Source of the DNA: Candidatus Moraniibacteriota bacterium
Lineage (GTDB): Bacteria; Patescibacteriota; Minisyncoccia; Moranbacterales; GCA-2747515
DNA length: 7,513 nt
NCBI GenBank assembly: GCA_030592425.1
Contig: JAUVJK010000040.1
Location: forward strand, 1 to 7,513
Direction: 5' to 3'
The position numbers and the translations under genes were made by a program. Below are positions 5,556 through 7,513 of this stretch, in pieces. Within the stretch, counting starts at the first letter, position 1, and each line of letters opens with the position of its first letter. The notes beneath the pieces were generated by a model that saw nothing but the letters and a program-made list of their open reading frames with translations, was not told the DNA's origin and made no database searches.

Positions 5556-6572
5556 TGCAGATCCAATTGGATTCATGTGAAATGGTGTTTTATCCTTTTC
5601 TTGTTGAGGCTTCTCTTTTTCTGATGGGAGAGCATGGGGAGACGTGAAGGTCATAGCATCCTCCGTGCCGACAATATGAGTTGCTTTCTGAGGTTGTATA
5701 ACTTGTTGTATAGTTTTTTGGGTTGATATTGTCGCTTTCTCTTCTTTATGTGGCGACATCGTGAAGGCAGCATTGCTGTGAATTTGTGAGATAGATGAAC
5801 CTTGTGCTTTTAAGGGTTCTTCCGCGGGTGTTTTTTTGATATCAGATGGTCGTTTCTGTGTTTGTGGAAAAATAATCTGCTTGTTCGTTGTATCGATCGT
5901 CAATGGTGTTTTTTCATCATGTGATTTAAGGACGAGAGAAATTTTCTGTCGATCTCCTGCAGAAAGACCTTTTGCATTTGTGCTATTGAAGAGATATTTT
6001 CCGCGTGCGATTGCCCCACGCTTAGTGCTTTCGACTTTGTCGCGATAATCATAGATCCAATTTGTTACAGTACCTCGTTTTGGATCTGCTTGTGCTCGTA
6101 GCTTCAGCGGGGCATCTGAGATCATTTGTTTTCCTATTTTTGGGTATAGTTGGATAGCTTCGGAGAGAGGCACTGTTATTTGATTGGCTTCACCAGTAAT
6201 TTCTTGTGAATTATCTAGTATATTAATTTCTATGAGGCGTGCAATTCTTTTTGCTGTCTTCTTATCGGTTCCAGGGTCTTTAAGTAAGTAAGTGACAAAA
6301 TCTTTTTTCTTAATCTCATTAAAGTAATAAAAACGAACCATACGAGCGACGCCAGCCATTTGTTTTGGTGACAAACCAATATCCTTTCCTATTTCCTCGA
6401 TAATCTTTCCTGTGTGTGGAGAAGCGAGAATAGTCTGAACATCACTGTCGAGTGTGAGAAACTTTTCTTGGATTGCCACAAAGTCAGTCCAGTTTTGTTG
6501 TGCAGGATCTTTTGTAGTGTAAACAATATGCGGGATTGTGTAGTGTGTGAGGTCAGTTGTGGAGTTACTCAT
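5529..6572 (-). CDS. Uncharacterised Patescibacteria-type protein: helical N-terminus, conserved middle, disordered tail
   Basis: The 347-residue protein has no signal peptide or membrane segment. Residues 35-118 form a helical region (FLTLDSDVQTILASPHTGKI, then IGLSPKQMAGVARMVRF, then KKTAKRIARLIEINIL). I recall similar modules in other Patescibacteria proteins. The middle (134-236) has PLSEAIQLYPKIGKQ, NWIYDYRDK, ARGKYLFNS, LSAGDRQKISLVLKSHDE and IIFP, a pattern I also recall as conserved but cannot name. From about 237 the tail is rich in Lys, Gln, Pro and Thr. It holds FTMSPHK (270-276), FTSPH (309-313) and FHMNP (331-335), and ends in lysines. The FT[ML]SPHK motif is shared with the membrane protein at 1080-1823. 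It lies between the VirB6-like and PrgI-family genes, so a cytoplasmic secretion accessory is likely. The ATG at 6572 is the only possible ATG near the N-terminus because a TAA lies two codons upstream. The stop lies within a heptamer repeat that may have changed the C-terminus. Confidence 0.82.
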   Translation of the reverse strand: MSNSTTDLTHYTIPHIVYTTKDPAQQNWTDFVAIQEKFLTLDSDVQTILASPHTGKIIEEIGKDIGLSPKQMAGVARMVRFYYFNEIKKKDFVTYLLKDPGTDKKTAKRIARLIEINILDNSQEITGEANQITVPLSEAIQLYPKIGKQMISDAPLKLRAQADPKRGTVTNWIYDYRDKVESTKRGAIARGKYLFNSTNAKGLSAGDRQKISLVLKSHDEKTPLTIDTTNKQIIFPQTQKRPSDIKKTPAEEPLKAQGSSISQIHSNAAFTMSPHKEEKATISTQKTIQQVIQPQKATHIVGTEDAMTFTSPHALPSEKEKPQQEKDKTPFHMNPIGSAKKEVGKKK

Positions 6573-6598
6573 GGATTGTTACGTGAGGAAAATAAATA

Positions 6599-7513
6599 TT
6601 ATGGGTGACTTGAGATTTCATTGAATGTTGCAAAGTCGCCAGCACTCATACGTTTTACCATTTCCGTTTGTGCTTGAGGAGATGCCTTCTTTGCTACCTG
6701 AACGAGTCGCCTAGCAGAGTCTGATGGTGGTTTGGTAATGTCGCCACGTATCGAATGCCAGTCCTGTGAAGCAAATTTTTCTGCATCAAGTTTGCCAAAC
6801 TCTTTTCTTTCGATATCGGCCAGATCTATACTTGATTTTGCTGCAACTCGATTTCCTCCATTTTTTGTCATCTCTTTTTGTATTGCTTGTTCGTATTTTG
6901 TTGCGATGATGAGGTCAACGCGTTTCTTTTTAATTTCACCACTGAGGAGGCCTTCAACACCAGGATCAGCATTCATTTGTGCGATCACAGTAGCCGGAAT
7001 TTCTTCAAGTTGTCCTCTTTTGGCTAGTGCCAATACTGCAGCTGCATCGCCTTTGTCAGCGCGACTTTGGAGATCATCATTGCCAAGGTTATCCTTATCG
7101 TATTGACTTGCGCGGTTTTGGATGTCTTTTGCTTGTGCACCTTTTACGCCCATACGTGCTGACCACTTTGCTGTATTTGATGACTTTGCTGTTTGTCCTG
7201 GTGCAACCACGGATTGATCCCATTTTTGTTTGATTGCACCAACCATTCCTTGTGTGCGTGTTAAGCGTGCAGCTCCACGCCCACCTGCTTTTGTGAGTCC
7301 CCAAGATCCTTTTACTGCCATTCTTCCACCCCATTTTGCAGCTTTATTTGCGTATCCTGTGAGCATACTTCCGCCAGCGCCACCCATTTTTCCGGCAACG
7401 ATAATCCCTGCCCAAAGGATCACAATTGCCGCCGTTACTTGCACACCAGTCGCTAGTATGTCACCAGTTTTGAGCGAATATGCCTCCATTTCCAGCCAGT
7501 GTGAATCATTAGA
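6599..7513 (-). CDS. VirB6/TrbL-like membrane protein, C-terminal part (5' end outside window)
   Basis: The frame stays open from the TAA at 6601-6599 to the window edge, giving 304 visible residues. A methionine at 7489 could be read as a start, but eight sense codons precede it and no ribosome site is seen, so the gene most probably begins beyond the edge. One hydrophobic segment (about 12-32 counted from that methionine, ending in WAGIIVAGKMGG) is followed by a Gly/Ala/Lys/Arg-rich stretch (33-80) and a long hydrophilic helical tail, with ADKGDAAAVLALAKRG at 144-159. This is how the last membrane helix and cytoplasmic tail of VirB6/TrbL/PrgH-like proteins look. Those proteins form the multi-pass inner-membrane channel of type IV secretion systems. 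Position upstream of prgI and virB4 agrees with the prgH-prgI-prgJ order. It precedes the 347-residue gene by 26 bp. The family call leans on context because the multi-pass region is not visible. Confidence 0.75.
   Translation of the reverse strand, partial: SNDSHWLEMEAYSLKTGDILATGVQVTAAIVILWAGIIVAGKMGGAGGSMLTGYANKAAKWGGRMAVKGSWGLTKAGGRGAARLTRTQGMVGAIKQKWDQSVVAPGQTAKSSNTAKWSARMGVKGAQAKDIQNRASQYDKDNLGNDDLQSRADKGDAAAVLALAKRGQLEEIPATVIAQMNADPGVEGLLSGEIKKKRVDLIIATKYEQAIQKEMTKNGGNRVAAKSSIDLADIERKEFGKLDAEKFASQDWHSIRGDITKPPSDSARRLVQVAKKASPQAQTEMVKRMSAGDFATFNEISSHP

Noticed and set aside
6732..7106. A 124-codon plus-strand frame within the VirB6-like gene
   Set aside because: The opposite strand encodes a long helical tail with normal composition, while this frame is Ser/Cys/Phe-rich and typical of the complement of an Ala/Lys-rich gene.
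6599..7489. Full-length gene starting at the methionine codon at 7489
   Set aside because: The frame continues upstream to the edge without a stop and no ribosome site or promoter precedes that ATG; a VirB6-like protein also needs more membrane segments.
1..7513. CRISPR array, tRNA or rRNA genes
   Set aside because: No spaced repeats of CRISPR length, no cloverleaf sequences and no rRNA segments were seen. The four-helix bundle gene is not inside an rRNA gene here.

Overview
All nine genes that I can support lie on the minus strand, so they read from high to low coordinates. Gene content and order point to a member of the Patescibacteria (Candidate Phyla Radiation). The evidence is a VirB6-like membrane protein, a PrgI-family protein, a separate TraC-like N-terminal-type protein and a VirB4 ATPase, together with hypothetical families I associate with that group. 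TGA ends at least two genes (one within an ATGA overlap with the next start), so the TGA-as-glycine code of Gracilibacteria/Absconditabacteria does not apply. The finer lineage cannot be read from the window.

Layout in transcription order: (1) the C-terminal part of a VirB6/TrbL-like membrane protein, cut by the right edge (7513-6599); (2) a 347-residue protein of an uncharacterised family with a helical N-terminus, a conserved middle and a disordered tail (6572-5529); (3) a small S23-type four-helix bundle gene (5523-5140); (4) the PrgI-family gene (5107-4670); (5) a strong hairpin terminator (4621-4586) and an extended -10 promoter (4535-4527); (6) the TraC-like N-terminal-type protein (4518-3826); (7) the VirB4 ATPase (3727-1910); (8) a membrane protein with a Pro/Gln/Lys-rich N-terminus (1823-1080) and a weaker hairpin; (9) a second promoter and a CPBP-type intramembrane protein that seems to have lost its catalytic residues (930-271); (10) the start of a secreted protein with a signal peptide (274 to beyond the left edge), coupled to the CPBP-like gene by an ATGA overlap.

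The core order VirB6-like, PrgI (VirB3-like), VirB4 matches prgH-prgI-prgJ of Gram-positive conjugation systems, with two extra genes placed inside it. Together these genes would form the inner-membrane channel and the energising ATPase of a type IV secretion apparatus. No relaxase, coupling ATPase or pilin is visible here, so the substrate cannot be inferred.

The most unusual signals are non-coding. Phased seven-base repeats (consensus GAARTAR) occupy at least four gene boundaries and lie on both sides of the four-helix bundle gene, in opposite orientation. Two promoters have a TGnTATAAT element placed so close to the ATG that their transcripts should be leaderless, and Shine-Dalgarno sequences are largely absent. 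A short FT[LM]SPHK motif is shared by the disordered regions of two otherwise unrelated proteins of the locus.
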